Source: Pedobacter nototheniae
Lineage (GTDB): Bacteria; Bacteroidota; Bacteroidia; Sphingobacteriales; Sphingobacteriaceae
Length of the DNA stretch: 64,000 nt
Reading direction: 5' to 3'
Assembly (NCBI RefSeq): GCF_004335085.1
Contig: NZ_RQRS01000001.1
Coordinates: 124,001-188,000 of the forward strand
Shown here: piece after piece, positions 25,168 through 32,635 of the stretch
How positions within the stretch are numbered: the stretch's first letter is position 1
Layout of the letters: every line of letters starts with the position of its first letter
Position numbers and translations under genes: made by a program
The notes under the pieces: generated by a model
Databases searched by the model: none
The model's input: only the letters and a program-made list of their open reading frames with translations
What the model was told of the DNA's origin: nothing

Positions 25168-27128
25168 TACGCTACCCTTAAAACTTTGTCTTCCGGTGAA
25201 ACGATTAGGCTGACGATCTGGCTATCAGTGGCAGGGATCATTGAGATACTTTCCCGGTTATCTAAAAAGATTGGTGCATAAACTTTAAAGTGATCCGATA
25301 AAGTGTTGATGACATCAATACCTGCCCAAATCTTACCTGCAGTATTTAGATCGCTAAAAGCGACATCTTTATACATTGTTTCGCAAGTCTCAACCGGATT
25401 GTTGTCAATGGTGTAGTCATACATTTTGAACTTAACATATTGGAACTTGCCGTTAATTCTTGCTTCAATAAGCTCAATTTTTGTTTTTGTGAAAGCGTCA
25501 ATATTGTACTCTATTTCTTCAAGTTGTGAAAGTTGTGTTGCATAGTTGCTTTCATCATCTTTTAGCTTTTGAATGCGTTCCTGGCCCTTAGTAATCGCTT
25601 CTGCAAGATTGATTTCCTTTTTTAAAGCATCCAGCTCTTGGTTTAGTTCAACCTTTTTGATTTTCAGCTCATCAGCTTCATTATCCTGTTTTTCAGACGA
25701 TGATTGCGATAAATCTTCTTCTGCCTTCAATAATTTTGAATTCACCTCCTGAAAAGCCTCAGATTTTTCAAATGCCTCAGAATCGAATTTAGTTGCAACA
25801 TTCTGGTTCACCTGATTAAAATTTACTAAAGCAAGTTTGGCGGCTTCTAACTCAGATTCAAGACCATTGATGGTGTTGGTCAATGTGGAAACCATTTGTT
25901 CGCATGCTTCGGATTCCTGTTTTAAAGCGATTCCTTTGGCCTCGATATCATCAAGGGCTTTGTTTTTATCCGCCATGAAATTCTTACGCATTTCAGACTT
26001 TTTACTCTGGATATCATCCGCTTCAAAATCACGTTTGCAAGTCGGACAACAGAATTCATTTTCATTGAATTCAAGTTCCTTACCATTAGTAGAATCGAAA
26101 AGCAAACGAAGATTATCTCTGCGAAGGTCCAATCCTTTTTTGGTGTCATTCTGACTATCCATAAGGATTTTTTTACTCCTTAAGTTTCGCTCAATATTTG
26201 CAATAGCATCACTCAACTCTGAACGAGTTGAAATAACCGAGTTGATCTTTTTGTTAAAATTACTTTCAGCAGTAAAGCGTAGATCCTGAATCTCAGTTTT
26301 GATTTTATGGATATTGCGCTGCTTATCCTGAATATTTTGCAAGTGTTCATTATTCGCCTTGGCTTTATCATTAAGTAAGGTGTCAATATCTGCTATACTG
26401 CTTTCAATGGCAAGCAGCTGATTTTTTAACGCTGCAAAATCTCTGCTCTCAGGTAATGCACGGCTAGCCTCGTCAATTCGGGTTGGGATAGCTTCTAATT
26501 CATCCTTTAACTTCTTTTTCTTCGCGTTAATTTCAGCTTTATAACCATCAAGGCCTTTGGAAGAAAAAATATTTACCAAGTCATTGAACTTACTGTTCGT
26601 GTTGGCTACGTCCTGATCTGATATCTCTCCAGCGAGTTTGAACAAAAACTCTCTTCTTTTCTTCCAGGGTAGCGTGTTAAAATAAAGTGCATTGGTAATC
26701 AGCTTGAAAACTGTTTCATCAACAATCTCATTAATTTTTGAAGAGAACTGGTTCGCTTGCATTGGAACATCATTCCAGTAAAATTCTTGTTCATTACCAG
26801 TATGGATAGCTCTTGTTGTTCCTTTTGGCTTGGTCCATTTCTCTTTGTAAATTCTTTTAATATTTACGATCTCATCATCTATTAAAAGTATTCCCTCAAC
26901 CTCATGCTCCTGGCGATTTAGCTCAGGGTGAACAGTATTTTTAATACCGAAATCTTTACGGTCATAACTGTCTTTACCAAAGAGTAACCAGTTAAAAGCA
27001 TCGAATACTGTGGTTTTACCTGCTTCGTTAGCCCCGAAAATGTCGGTTTTCTTTTTGAAATCAATGATCAGTTCTTTAATTCCTTTAAAGTTCCTGATGA
27101 TAAGTTTGTTTAAATTGATTGTTTTCAT
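25167..27128 (-). CDS. SbcC/Rad50-like SMC-type ATPase of the phage recombination module
   Basis: 653 residues. Walker A is GANEAGKTT at 32-40, within the SMC opening IIRNFKGIKEL. Long coiled coils (about 200-300 and 385-550) flank CCPTCKRDF, where Cys361-P-T-Cys364 is a Rad50-type zinc hook. The C-terminal head has the acidic APIFLDNRESIS, a Walker B region. Shorter than bacterial SbcC (about 1000 aa). No SbcD nuclease is nearby; RecT and the MBL enzyme may be its partners. AATCACAACAACAA lies 12 nt upstream of the ATG. Confidence 0.82.
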   Translation of the reverse strand: MKTINLNKLIIRNFKGIKELIIDFKKKTDIFGANEAGKTTVFDAFNWLLFGKDSYDRKDFGIKNTVHPELNRQEHEVEGILLIDDEIVNIKRIYKEKWTKPKGTTRAIHTGNEQEFYWNDVPMQANQFSSKINEIVDETVFKLITNALYFNTLPWKKRREFLFKLAGEISDQDVANTNSKFNDLVNIFSSKGLDGYKAEINAKKKKLKDELEAIPTRIDEASRALPESRDFAALKNQLLAIESSIADIDTLLNDKAKANNEHLQNIQDKQRNIHKIKTEIQDLRFTAESNFNKKINSVISTRSELSDAIANIERNLRSKKILMDSQNDTKKGLDLRRDNLRLLFDSTNGKELEFNENEFCCPTCKRDFEADDIQSKKSEMRKNFMADKNKALDDIEAKGIALKQESEACEQMVSTLTNTINGLESELEAAKLALVNFNQVNQNVATKFDSEAFEKSEAFQEVNSKLLKAEEDLSQSSSEKQDNEADELKIKKVELNQELDALKKEINLAEAITKGQERIQKLKDDESNYATQLSQLEEIEYNIDAFTKTKIELIEARINGKFQYVKFKMYDYTIDNNPVETCETMYKDVAFSDLNTAGKIWAGIDVINTLSDHFKVYAPIFLDNRESISMIPATDSQIVSLIVSPEDKVLRVA

Positions 27129-27140
27129 TGCTGTTATTTT

Positions 27141-27154
27141 TTGTTGTTGTGATT
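27141..27154 (-). promoter_or_regulatory. CAA-rich leader motif before the SbcC-like gene
   Basis: The minus strand reads AATCACAACAACAA, 12 nt upstream of the ATG at 27128, overlapping the stop of the 49-residue upstream gene. Confidence 0.4.
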
Positions 27155-27302
27155 AAATGGTGATCATTAATGCAAGTGCAATTGCTGCAAGGGTCATTAG
27201 GATAAAAACTACTCTATCTCCCTTGATCATTTCTTCCCTGCTTGGCTCGCGATACTTTCTTCTTTCCGAAGGTTCGCTGTAATTATTATGAGTTAATTTC
27301 AT
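27153..27302 (-). CDS. Small single-pass membrane protein, 49 aa
   Basis: The ATG at 27300-27302 lies inside the end of the Rha-like gene (17-nt overlap) and the stop is at 27153-27155. A charged N-terminus (SEPSERRKYREPSREE) is followed by a hydrophobic helix (VVFILMTLAAIALALMITI). It fills the gap between the two neighbours on the same strand, so it is probably real. Role unknown. Confidence 0.5.
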   Translation of the reverse strand: MKLTHNNYSEPSERRKYREPSREEMIKGDRVVFILMTLAAIALALMITI

Positions 27303-27675
27303 CTTTGAGCTGCTTAATGAATGTTTCTAACTGATGGAGGTTTTTGTTTATGAATCCAAGCTTACATGCTTCATCTGGAACCGGATGTTTCGCGAAAGCA
27401 TGGATAAACTCTGATCTTGCTTTATCTGCTATTGTTCCGCTTAACGCCGCTGTAATTGCTGTGAATCCGTCATATGTTACGTAGTAATCAAAGTTTACAT
27501 CCGTAGTTTCCTTGTTTGCTTTCTCAATCAGGTAGAAGTTTTTATTATAAAAACCTTCCGAAAAACCTGCTCTGTTTATAAAGCCTAAAACATCCTTTTT
27601 CTTTTTCCCAAATCGCTCGGCGACAATACTTGCTTTAGTGAAGGGGTAGTTCTTTCTTAATAATACCAGTTCCAT
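27286..27675 (-). CDS. Rha-family phage regulatory protein
   Basis: 129 residues. The N-terminal Rha-type domain is visible in KASIVAERFGKKKKDVLGFI and VTYDGFTAITAALSG. Family knowledge: Rha proteins of lambdoid phages interfere with growth in hosts lacking IHF and are thought to regulate. The start is backed by GGAGGAGG (27680-27687), formed by the last codons of the upstream gene, with ATG overlapping that gene's stop. Confidence 0.68.
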   Translation of the reverse strand: MELVLLRKNYPFTKASIVAERFGKKKKDVLGFINRAGFSEGFYNKNFYLIEKANKETTDVNFDYYVTYDGFTAITAALSGTIADKARSEFIHAFAKHPVPDEACKLGFINKNLHQLETFIKQLKDEINS

Positions 27676-27983
27676 TAGTCCTCCTCCATTACATAGTTAT
27701 TGTACCAGCTGTGCCTGTTACTCGTTTTGGACACTGTTTCAAGCTCCATTCTGGACAGCCTGATACTTGAAGTGTTGGTGCCGTCCTTGATCTTGGAAAT
27801 CAGTTTTTCCTTTAACCACCGATCAACCTGGGCACGGCCATACATTTTATATGCCTGTTGTTTACTCAGGTATGGAGTTAATAAACCGAGCTCTACAAGG
27901 GTTTTTTTAACACCGATTTCCATGCTCTCTGCCATAAGCCTCCTGATCTCATGTGCCTGAAGGGTGAACTCAATGTGCTGCAT
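27675..27983 (-). CDS. HTH DNA-binding phage protein
   Basis: 102 residues. LSKQQAYKMYGRAQVDRWLK, then EKLISKIKDGTN and SSIRLSRMELE, is a MerR/excisionase-like winged helix with a recognition wing. A perfect Shine-Dalgarno AAAGGAGGT lies at 27988-27996, unusual for Bacteroidota. It may be an excisionase or early regulator. Confidence 0.7.
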   Translation of the reverse strand: MQHIEFTLQAHEIRRLMAESMEIGVKKTLVELGLLTPYLSKQQAYKMYGRAQVDRWLKEKLISKIKDGTNTSSIRLSRMELETVSKTSNRHSWYNNYVMEED

Positions 27984-28242
27984 CTCGACCTCCTTTCATG
28001 ATAAATGCAAGGAATGCTGATCCTGTCATTAAATAGATATGAATAACCCAAGCGAAGAAATTCACATACCTATGATCAGGCTCGGCTGTAGATTTTACAA
28101 AGCGAATCCTGGTAGGGATGTCGCCATTTTCATCAATCCTGTGTGGATACCTGCAAATCACAGGAACCAAAGGCTTTTGATTAACGGCAGTTTGTTGCTG
28201 CAAGCTGCCGTTTTTTCTGTTGTTGCGATTGAATAATCTCAT
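27970..28242 (-). CDS. Small phage protein with C-terminal membrane segment
   Basis: 90 residues. A basic, Asn/Gln-rich N-terminus (MRLFNRNNRKNGSLQQQ) is followed by a soluble middle and one hydrophobic segment (FFAWVIHIYLMTGSAFLAFI). Its end overlaps the HTH gene by 14 nt. The ATG is fused directly to AATCACAACAACA, and a second similar copy lies in its first codons. Unrecognised. Confidence 0.5.
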   Translation of the reverse strand: MRLFNRNNRKNGSLQQQTAVNQKPLVPVICRYPHRIDENGDIPTRIRFVKSTAEPDHRYVNFFAWVIHIYLMTGSAFLAFIMKGGRDAAH

Positions 28243-28255
28243 TGTTGTTGTGATT
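28242..28255 (-). promoter_or_regulatory. CAA-rich leader motif fused to a start codon
   Basis: The minus strand reads AATCACAACAACAA, whose last A is the A of the ATG at 28240-28242. A degenerate copy (AATCGCAACAACAG) follows at 28217-28230 inside the gene. Confidence 0.4.
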
Positions 28256-28270
28256 GAGTTGCTGACTGGA

Positions 28271-28498
28271 TTATGCTGTTCTTGTGATTACCAGTACCTG
28301 GACCATTTTCTTTTTAACCTCGATCTCTTCCTTTCTCGTAGTGAACTTCCGCTCAGGGAATTTTAACTTTATCGTTCCGCTTATAAGAGAGGTGATGACG
28401 CGCATCTTCTCATACGGAGCGTTAAGCTGCTCTTCAGGTTCAAGGTCGGTGATCATATCAGTCCAAGTAGGTGCCTTTGTAATAGTTACGATTGTCAT
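28271..28498 (-). CDS. Hypothetical phage protein, 75 aa
   Basis: Unrecognised. A small beta-rich protein ending in basic strands (KFTTRKEEIEVKKKMVQVLV). It overlaps the LuxR-type gene by 4 nt (28495-28498) and is therefore translationally coupled to it as the second gene of the leftward early operon. Confidence 0.5.
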   Translation of the reverse strand: MTIVTITKAPTWTDMITDLEPEEQLNAPYEKMRVITSLISGTIKLKFPERKFTTRKEEIEVKKKMVQVLVITRTA

Positions 28499-29061
28499 AT
28501 GATGCCTTTTTTTTGTGCAAAAATTGCTAGCTCAACTTTTGATTTTAAGCCTGTTTTAATTCTTATGTTTTGTTGATGTGTACTTACTGTTTCTGTTGAT
28601 ATAGAAAGCCTGTCTGCAATAATTTTATCAGGTAAATTGATAAGTTTTAATATCGCTAGCTCCATTTTGGTTAAGTAGCCATTTGCAACCTTAAAGGCAG
28701 TACAAAGCTTTCCTTCGTGTTTACAGGTGCCTCTCAAACCGCAATCAAAATATTCGGCTTCATGAACCACTCCTTTAGTATCTATGTCTGGCTCGTCATC
28801 TATTCCTCCAAACCTGCAAATGATGTATTGTCTTATATAATCTTCATCAGCTAAGTTTTCCCACAGCGCGAGAGCTTTAATAGCATCCTCATGTTTTAGC
28901 ATATCGTGTTCTACGATATCTATTATCCAGCGTGGAATTTCTTCAAATACATATGTTCTTCCATCATGTACACAGTATACTTCATTTCTATGGACAAAGA
29001 ACTCCACGGCCTTATCTACAAGTCCTGCTATCAATCTGCTATTTTTGGTCGCGTTGTACAT
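28495..29061 (-). CDS. LuxR-type HTH transcriptional regulator of the prophage
   Basis: 188 residues. The C-terminal ~65 residues are a LuxR/FixJ HTH: LTKMELAILKLINLPDKIIA, then DRLSISTETVSTHQQNIRIK. Before it is a Cys cluster (CGLRGTCKHEGKLC) that may bind metal; there is no receiver domain. First gene of the leftward early operon, divergent from the CI-like repressor with the operators between, so it resembles the Cro/early-activator position of a lysogeny switch. Confidence 0.8.
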   Translation of the reverse strand: MYNATKNSRLIAGLVDKAVEFFVHRNEVYCVHDGRTYVFEEIPRWIIDIVEHDMLKHEDAIKALALWENLADEDYIRQYIICRFGGIDDEPDIDTKGVVHEAEYFDCGLRGTCKHEGKLCTAFKVANGYLTKMELAILKLINLPDKIIADRLSISTETVSTHQQNIRIKTGLKSKVELAIFAQKKGII

Positions 29062-29088
29062 TTAGTTATTATTTGGGATTGCCTCTTT

Positions 29089-29108
29089 AAATGTATATGA
29101 GTACATTT
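29089..29108. promoter_or_regulatory. Inverted repeat near the LuxR-type gene start
   Basis: AAATGTA (29089-29095) and TACATTT (29102-29108) form a perfect 7-bp inverted repeat with a 6-nt spacer. It differs from the AGAAATTTCT sites and so may be recognised by another regulator, for example the LuxR-type protein. Confidence 0.4.
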
Positions 29109-29135
29109 GTTTTTGTTATATAATACAAAAGTATA

Positions 29136-29190
29136 TAGAAATTTCTACACTTAAATAGAAAAATGTAGAAATTTCATTAGAAATTTCTAA
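29136..29190. promoter_or_regulatory. Triple AGAAATTTCT operator in the lysis-lysogeny switch
   Basis: Three sites share TAGAAATTTC: TAGAAATTTCTA at 29136-29147 (perfect palindrome), TAGAAATTTC at 29166-29175 (half changed), and TTAGAAATTTCTAA at 29177-29190 (perfect 14-bp palindrome), ending directly at the repressor ATG. TATATAAT upstream at 29117-29124 could be a -10-like box. The arrangement fits autorepression by the CI-like protein. Confidence 0.7.
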
Positions 29191-30003
29191 ATGTCTGAAA
29201 ATCAGGAAAAAAAAATTAAAGATCAGCACGAAAGATTAGGCTTGTTTCTGAAATATAGAGGTTTAAGTCTGAGGGAAGCTGAGCAAATGTTAATGGTTGG
29301 TAATGGTAGACTGGGAAAGATGGCTCAAAATGCAACCGCCTTCAAGCCTTTGTTTGTGGAGAAAATTCTAAATACTTTTCCCGATTTAAATGAGCATTTT
29401 TTCATCGACGGGATAACACCTATGGTTAGGCCTAATGATGAATATAAAAATCCTCGCCACGAGGCGGTGCCTATAAGCCTTTACCCGCAAAAGGATGATG
29501 ATGACGGGAAAAGTCTAAAGTTCCTATATGCTGCAGATGGAACAATGGGGATGAAGGTGAGAGTGGTTCCGGCAAAAGCTTACGCAGGATATCTAAGAGG
29601 GTTTGCAGATCCGGAGTACTTTGAAGACTTTGAATATGTTGTGATTGCTGTTGAGCAGGAGCATAGAGGGACGTATTTAGGATTTGAAGTTCGGGGTGAT
29701 AGTATGGTTTGCCTAGAAACTGCTGAATTGGCTGAACAAAGTATATTTCCTGGTAGAATAGCAATTGGGAGAGATCTTCCTCGTCATCAATGGATATATA
29801 AATTACACACCCATAATTATGATAATTGGGTAATTGTCCATAAAACGGAGGGTATACTTATAAAGCAAATCATTAAGCACGATGTTGAAGAAGGCATTAT
29901 TACTATTCACTCTTTAAATCCTGAATATCCTGATGAGGAGCTTTATTTAGATGAAGTAGAGCAAATATTTAGTGTGGTTCAAATTATAAAAAAAACTAGA
30001 TAG
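29191..30003 (+). CDS. CI-like phage repressor with S24/LexA-type peptidase domain
   Basis: 270 residues. An N-terminal HTH (LGLFLKYRGLSLREAEQML ... LNEHFFIDG) is followed by a linker and an S24 domain: the nucleophile Ser171 in FEVRGDSMV and the base Lys225 in GILIKQI. Family knowledge: DNA damage with RecA triggers self-cleavage and prophage induction. It is divergent from the early operon and faces three palindromic operators, so it is very likely the lysogeny repressor. The next gene follows by 1 nt. Confidence 0.88.
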   Translation: MSENQEKKIKDQHERLGLFLKYRGLSLREAEQMLMVGNGRLGKMAQNATAFKPLFVEKILNTFPDLNEHFFIDGITPMVRPNDEYKNPRHEAVPISLYPQKDDDDGKSLKFLYAADGTMGMKVRVVPAKAYAGYLRGFADPEYFEDFEYVVIAVEQEHRGTYLGFEVRGDSMVCLETAELAEQSIFPGRIAIGRDLPRHQWIYKLHTHNYDNWVIVHKTEGILIKQIIKHDVEEGIITIHSLNPEYPDEELYLDEVEQIFSVVQIIKKTR

Positions 30004-30004
30004 A

Positions 30005-30547
30005 ATGAAAAAAATACTATTACTAATATTGATTTTCCCATTTATTTTAAAGGGACAGGAGTTACAAAAGTTACAGCTTAATTATGACGGTTTTTCCAGC
30101 GTGCTTGACAGTACCAAAAAGTATGTTATAATTGATATACCCAATAAATCTAAGGCAGACCTCTATAAAAAATCTCAAGTTTATTTCTCCAAACTGTATG
30201 TGAATCCAAAAGAGGTAATGACTTTAATTGACGGTGAAAGCATTACTCTAAACGGAATAGATAAGAAAGCGGTCAAAATGAAAGTCCTTTATTTGAATCC
30301 AAGTTGGGATGTTAATTATACTTCAACTTATGAATTTAAAGATAATAAGGTTCGGATAAGTTTCTCAGTAAATAGATTATCAACCTATACTGGAGATATT
30401 TTTAGAGAAAAAATGATTGGGGATTTTTTCAATAAGAAAGGAATTGTGAGGGATGAAAAAAGTGTAAAAACTTTAAATGAATATGTCAATTCTGTAATTG
30501 AGACATATTATAAATCTATGATTAAAAGTGACGATGAAAATTGGTAA
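30005..30547 (+). CDS. Exported DUF4468-type protein (TBP-like fold)
   Basis: 180 residues with a Sec signal peptide (MKKILLLILIFPFILKG). The mature part follows the DUF4468 pattern: a conserved polar stretch KSKADLYKKSQVYFSKLY, then KEVMTLIDGESITLNGID, and beta strands. Function unknown; common in Bacteroidota. It starts 1 nt after the repressor stop, so it is expressed in the lysogen and could be a lysogenic-conversion (moron) gene. Confidence 0.65.
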   Translation: MKKILLLILIFPFILKGQELQKLQLNYDGFSSVLDSTKKYVIIDIPNKSKADLYKKSQVYFSKLYVNPKEVMTLIDGESITLNGIDKKAVKMKVLYLNPSWDVNYTSTYEFKDNKVRISFSVNRLSTYTGDIFREKMIGDFFNKKGIVRDEKSVKTLNEYVNSVIETYYKSMIKSDDENW

Positions 30548-30571
30548 GTTGTAATTTGATATTGAATATTT

Positions 30572-30850
30572 ATGGAACAACAAATTCAATGTTTGAATTG
30601 CGGTGGTTATAAAATAGTTTACGAAGATCGGAAGTACAAATTCAAAGTGGGTGTTTCGACTTTTATCATTGGAAGCTTGCTCTATTATATGGGTTATATA
30701 AATGAATCAGCCAGTAGTGGTTTTATTTCTCTTATTGCGATATGCCTGATTGGGGTAGGAATTGTTTACTTACTACTTGGATTTACACATAAAATTACCC
30801 GTTACAAATGCAAAACTTGTGGGAAAAAATGGGAATCATCTGATTTATAA
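30572..30850 (+). CDS. Small membrane protein with two zinc-ribbon half sites
   Basis: 92 residues. CLNCGGYK near the N-terminus and CKTCGKKW at the C-terminus flank two transmembrane segments (STFIIGSLLYYMGYI; ISLIAICLIGVGIVYLLLGF). The hairpin would bring both CxxC pairs together on the cytoplasmic side. Unrecognised; part of the repressor transcription unit. Confidence 0.55.
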   Translation: MEQQIQCLNCGGYKIVYEDRKYKFKVGVSTFIIGSLLYYMGYINESASSGFISLIAICLIGVGIVYLLLGFTHKITRYKCKTCGKKWESSDL

Positions 30851-30853
30851 ATT

Positions 30854-31270
30854 TTGAATAACGCCTCAATCAAAGAATGGATTTATGATGTTCAGCATTA
30901 TACTGTTGATCATATTAAACATGGAGAGATATGGTCTGACGATTTAATGCCGTTAGGTGGTTTTCATGTTAAGCCAAGGCCCTTGGAGTGTAAGGTTGAT
31001 GCCATTGAAATCAATAACCTGTTTTGCAATAAGGATGTCGGGGCTTTGGTTGGGATTTTAAACATAAATATTTTCCATACAGATTTGCCGCGCATAAATG
31101 AGCTCACTCAAATAGTTGAGTTAATAATGGAGGATGCATATGTGGAAGGTTTTGTTTTCCAGAAAGACTTTTCCCGGATGTTTAAAAATGGAAAGTATCT
31201 ATGGTATAATAATCTTCGGTACCATTATTCAATGAACAGAAAAGAATTTAGAGTTAGGTATGGGAATTAA
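30854..31270 (+). CDS. Hypothetical protein, 138 aa
   Basis: Unrecognised soluble protein. The upstream start is a TTG at 30854; there is no nearer ATG before the middle of the frame, so the start is uncertain. It contains aromatic-rich segments (EWIYDVQHYTVDHIKHGEIW; MFKNGKYLWYNNLRYHYS). It overlaps the following HTH gene by 11 nt. Confidence 0.45.
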   Translation: MNNASIKEWIYDVQHYTVDHIKHGEIWSDDLMPLGGFHVKPRPLECKVDAIEINNLFCNKDVGALVGILNINIFHTDLPRINELTQIVELIMEDAYVEGFVFQKDFSRMFKNGKYLWYNNLRYHYSMNRKEFRVRYGN

Positions 31271-31673
31271 TCTAAGGATAAAACAAGTAATAGATATAAA
31301 GTGCGGTGGAAGTCAAAGGACTTTTGCTGAAGTTATTGATGCAACACCCCAATATGTCGCAAAGCTTGTAAAAGAGGGTGGGAGTGTAGGTCTGGATCCT
31401 GTTACCAAAATATTAAAACTTTATCCGGATTTGAATGCCAGGTGGTTGATTTTGGGAGATGGAGAAATGATTGATAATACCGCTATAAATGAAGTTAAAT
31501 ATTTCCTGCACCAAAATATACAGGAAATGTTAAAGATTGAGCAGTACTTGCCATATATGACCGAACAAGAACTAAAAGAATATAAGAATGCAGCCACAAA
31601 CTTCACAGCTTACAATTACGACGACAACCAGCTTAAACGCTGGACTAACCTTGCTGACAAAAATGGAAAATAA
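31260..31673 (+). CDS. Cro/CI-type HTH protein
   Basis: 137 residues. The HTH-like start RIKQVIDIKCGGSQRTFAEV, then ATPQYVAKLVKEGG, is followed by LNARWLILGDGEM, a signature seen after the HTH of Bacteroidota phage repressors. There is no peptidase domain; the C-terminal half is helical and polar. Probably a DNA-binding regulator in the lysogeny region. Confidence 0.68.
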   Translation: MGINLRIKQVIDIKCGGSQRTFAEVIDATPQYVAKLVKEGGSVGLDPVTKILKLYPDLNARWLILGDGEMIDNTAINEVKYFLHQNIQEMLKIEQYLPYMTEQELKEYKNAATNFTAYNYDDNQLKRWTNLADKNGK

Positions 31674-31950
31674 AGAAGTTGTTTCTGAAGGTGTAAGATC
31701 AAAAGCTTACGATGTTCAAGTGAACGAGCGATTTTTTTTAGCCCTGGATAGACTTGAGCAATTAGGTAAGATTAAGAATATGTTCAATTTTTGCGGTGTT
31801 CATAATTTAATCTATCCCAATTTTCATAGAATGAGAAAGGAAAAGACCAGGACTCCTAGTTTCTATGTCATCAATATTTTATCCGAATCTTATGGTGTTT
31901 CAGTTGAATGGATCATCACTGGAAAAGGGGAGTGGTTAAGTAAAAAATAA
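31663..31950 (+). CDS. Second Cro/CI-type HTH protein, 95 aa
   Basis: The ATG at 31663 (MENKEVVSEGV) is preferred over the earlier start, because it gives an 11-nt coupled overlap with the preceding gene. NFCGVHNLIYPNFHRMRKEK, then SYGVSVEWIITGKGEW, matches the end of Bacteroidota CI-type HTH domains. It is paralogous in layout to the gene before it. Confidence 0.6.
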   Translation: MENKEVVSEGVRSKAYDVQVNERFFLALDRLEQLGKIKNMFNFCGVHNLIYPNFHRMRKEKTRTPSFYVINILSESYGVSVEWIITGKGEWLSKK

Positions 31951-32113
31951 AATGAATGAAACTAATAAAATGTGTAATACGTTAGTATGTTAGTAAATAA
32001 AGGAGAGTCAATCATCATTTAGATTCAATATAATTTGTATTTTAGGTATATATTACATTGATTTAACTGACAAGACGCCTATTCTATTTATTTTTGAATT
32101 ATAATTCAGTTAT

Positions 32114-32635
32114 ATGAAAATCGACCTTTTTGAATATTTTGTCAAGGAATTAATTACATGGTTTTGCGAATACTATGGAATTAGAGTTGACGAATTTAAT
32201 AACCATCCCAAAAATGATTTAAGTAAGTTGAAGGTAATTAAACTACATTTTTTTGCCTGTTCTACAGATCATCGAGCCTTAGATATATTTAATAGATTCT
32301 ATGCCATGCCTTTTGGTCATGTTGAAAGCGATGTTTATGATAATATTGACAACCTTAAACATTTTATAATATCTGATGACAATACCATTCAAACTTCTTC
32401 TACTCAAGATATCTTAGGTGACCCGATGAGGAATGAGATAATTATTAATATGGTAAGGAATCTAAAAGAAAGAAACAACGACTTAATTGCAGCAAAGGCT
32501 TTTGACCTTGTTGATATAAGTCATAGATGGTTTTCATGGGAATATACTTTTAGTGAAGCTAGGAAACTGGAGAGCTATTCGAAAGAAATTAGCCCTAGTC
32601 TTATTAAGCAGGAACTCAAATATTATACCTATTAA
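32114..32635 (+). CDS. Panacea/SocA-like (DUF4065-type) putative antitoxin
   Basis: 173 residues. IKLHFFACSTDHRALDIFNR, then FYAMPFGHVESDVYDNI, fits the Panacea pattern K.lyF...(h)l...g...f.A...GPVe..vy. Family knowledge: Panacea proteins act as antitoxins for many unrelated toxins, including membrane-acting ones. The stop overlaps the ATG of the following gene (TAATG, 32633-32637), typical of TA operons. The match is by pattern and moderately divergent, so the family call needs confirmation. Confidence 0.5.
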   Translation: MKIDLFEYFVKELITWFCEYYGIRVDEFNNHPKNDLSKLKVIKLHFFACSTDHRALDIFNRFYAMPFGHVESDVYDNIDNLKHFIISDDNTIQTSSTQDILGDPMRNEIIINMVRNLKERNNDLIAAKAFDLVDISHRWFSWEYTFSEARKLESYSKEISPSLIKQELKYYTY

